NCBI GenBank assembly: GCA_044357775.1
Contig: JBIKOX010000147.1
Span: 1-7,854, forward strand
From: UBA4416 sp044357775
Lineage (GTDB): Bacteria; Bacteroidota; Bacteroidia; B-17B0; Aurantibacillaceae
DNA: 7,854 bases
Reading direction: 5' to 3'
Part shown: one piece after another, positions 7,601 through 7,854 of the stretch
Layout of the letters: each line of letters starts with the position of its first letter
Numbering within the stretch: position 1 is the stretch's first letter
Position numbers and translations under genes: made by a program
The notes under the pieces: model-generated
The model's database searches: none
What the model saw: the letters and a program-made list of their open reading frames with translations, nothing else
Told to the model about the DNA's origin: nothing

Positions 7601-7854
7601 TTTCTCGTGTTTTGAATTTTTTAGATAATTGAATAGACGGGATCTAATAGTTACCAAATCAGTTTCTGGTTCATAATAGATTAATCCAAAATTGGCCATT
7701 TTAAAAATTATAGGTCTTAAATCTACTGCAAGATATTTTATATATTTTGCAAAATCTACAACTGTAAAGGTTAGGTTATTGCCATTGTTGTTGTAGTAAT
7801 CATTCATTTTGATTACCGGGCTAATATTATCAGAGCCTTTTATTGCGTCTAACC
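4670..7854 (-). CDS. Very large conserved Bacteroidota protein of unknown function, 5'-partial (start outside window)
   Basis: The frame is open from the TAA at 4670-4672 to the right edge, giving about 1060 codons. The first in-window ATG is at 7805-7807, but 15 more sense codons lie upstream of it (LDAIKGSDNISPVIK) with no stop. That ATG lacks both a ribosome binding site and a signal peptide, so it is most likely internal. Counting from that Met, residues 17-65 are helical and then β, loosely like a winged helix. The remainder is dominated by short alternating β-strands with many Gly, Asn and Asp turns, such as NRTIDFSGTVASGKFEFHGKD and LHGNGTIDM. Near the C-terminus there is a helical segment, KEKADKVIADLNLNG (about 891-905). 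The sequence recalls a conserved Bacteroidota family of roughly 1500 residues that I know only as hypothetical. The strand pattern suggests an elongated periplasmic or envelope β-structure, an inference. No catalytic motif is apparent. The gene converges with the DUF4139 gene. Confidence 0.85.
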   Translation of the reverse strand, partial: LDAIKGSDNISPVIKMNDYYNNNGNNLTFTVVDFAKYIKYLAVDLRPIIFKMANFGLIYYEPETDLVTIRSRLFNYLKNSKHEKDYDILTIHSFFSDEYRKNAPNQNNATMSLVNNCYDITIRGVENILLSDTQKVFVFPKHNELILKRNRTIDFSGTVASGKFEFHGKDFVFDYDLFKVKMKTIDSCRIYVVAREPDINGNFLFKKVQTVIENLNGELRIDAPRNHSGWGNAPTFPSFQSFKESYTYYDKKTIFKGVYNRDKFYYKLDPFTMDSLDNFRNEGLIFEGEFSSAGIFPTFREQLSLQTDYSLGFIRKTPPGGFEVYGGKANFEKEIKLSNKGLRADGDLKYITSITKSKDFLFFPDSMNTMANSFDVKEQISPIEFPQTHGDTVLVHWMPYKDLMNATNKASPFKTYNGKCTFKGKYSLNPIELHGNGTIDMIKADLVSSNILFKQHEILSDTSNFHLKAIDEAGLGFSSDNVNAKIDLEKRIGLFVANGKATIVKFPKNQYIAYMERFKWFMDSEEIQLGDENKKLEGSIENALDLAGPEFISVHPKQDSLRFFAPAAKFNLKKSIINCINVPFINVADARLFPDSGKVVIYKNAIIDTLENSTILANTVTKYHTIRNVTANIFGRKNYLATGDYQYLDENQKPYLIKFNTIKPDTTGQTVSEGIISEESKFQFNDYFSFAGKVFLYASNKFLNYQGGTKIVHACGKIGKAYLKFDGEIDPKDILIPLPANTTDMNGKPVGSAIIYGQDTNMVYSSFVSLRGGKKDVDILSANGFLGFDKTTKEYRITNKDKFVEQSLPGNYISLNTNNCKVYAEGKMDLGADLGQVQFNTIGIATHSTINDSATFELMSTIDFFFDKGALKKMIKDVEIYSNALSPIDFGSQVFNKGITEILGKEKADKVIADLNLNGNIKKFPDEFEKTFLITNTDMRYDKTSRSFLSTGKIGLGTINKTEIYRQVPGYLQIQRKKGGDNFTLYFEFDSQTWYYFNYFKGVMNVVSSNQEFNKTIKELKSKDKKQDVKTGPNFQFTLCNPTKRDMFVRKMNTVNSNEE

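Overview
The window is AT-rich and looks like ordinary chromosomal DNA from a member of the Bacteroidota. The evidence is a Bacteroidota-type RecR, a DUF4139 protein, a large β-rich protein of a kind I associate with this phylum, and translation starts without clear Shine-Dalgarno sequences. I cannot place it below phylum level. I see no mobile element, CRISPR array, tRNA or rRNA.

Layout from left to right. (1) 28-1692, minus strand: a complete periplasmic or lipoprotein oligopeptide-type ABC transporter binding protein. (2) 1693-1959: a divergent intergenic region with a perfect 10-bp inverted repeat and a weak candidate promoter. (3) 1960-2577, plus strand: recR with a GTG start, a recombination-repair protein that carries Gln where the toprim domain normally has Glu. 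(4) 2578-2901: a 324-bp non-coding gap whose first part is a sharply GC-richer island (about 46% by hand count) with no credible ORF. It may be a relic of a dispersed intergenic element. (5) 2902-4575, plus strand: a secreted DUF4140/DUF4139 protein with a central coiled coil. (6) 4610-4644: a perfect 15-bp hairpin flanked by A and T runs, a bidirectional terminator between two convergent genes. (7) 4670 to the right edge, minus strand: a very large protein of unknown function. Its reading frame has no stop before the window ends, so its true start lies outside.

The genes do not form one pathway. The binding protein and recR are divergent, recR and the DUF4139 gene are co-directional but widely spaced, and the DUF4139 gene and the large gene converge on a shared terminator. 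Three of the four products probably act in the cell envelope, and RecR is cytoplasmic. I found no convincing new multi-gene system. The points most worth a second look are the toprim substitution in RecR, the GC-rich intergenic island and the truncated giant protein.
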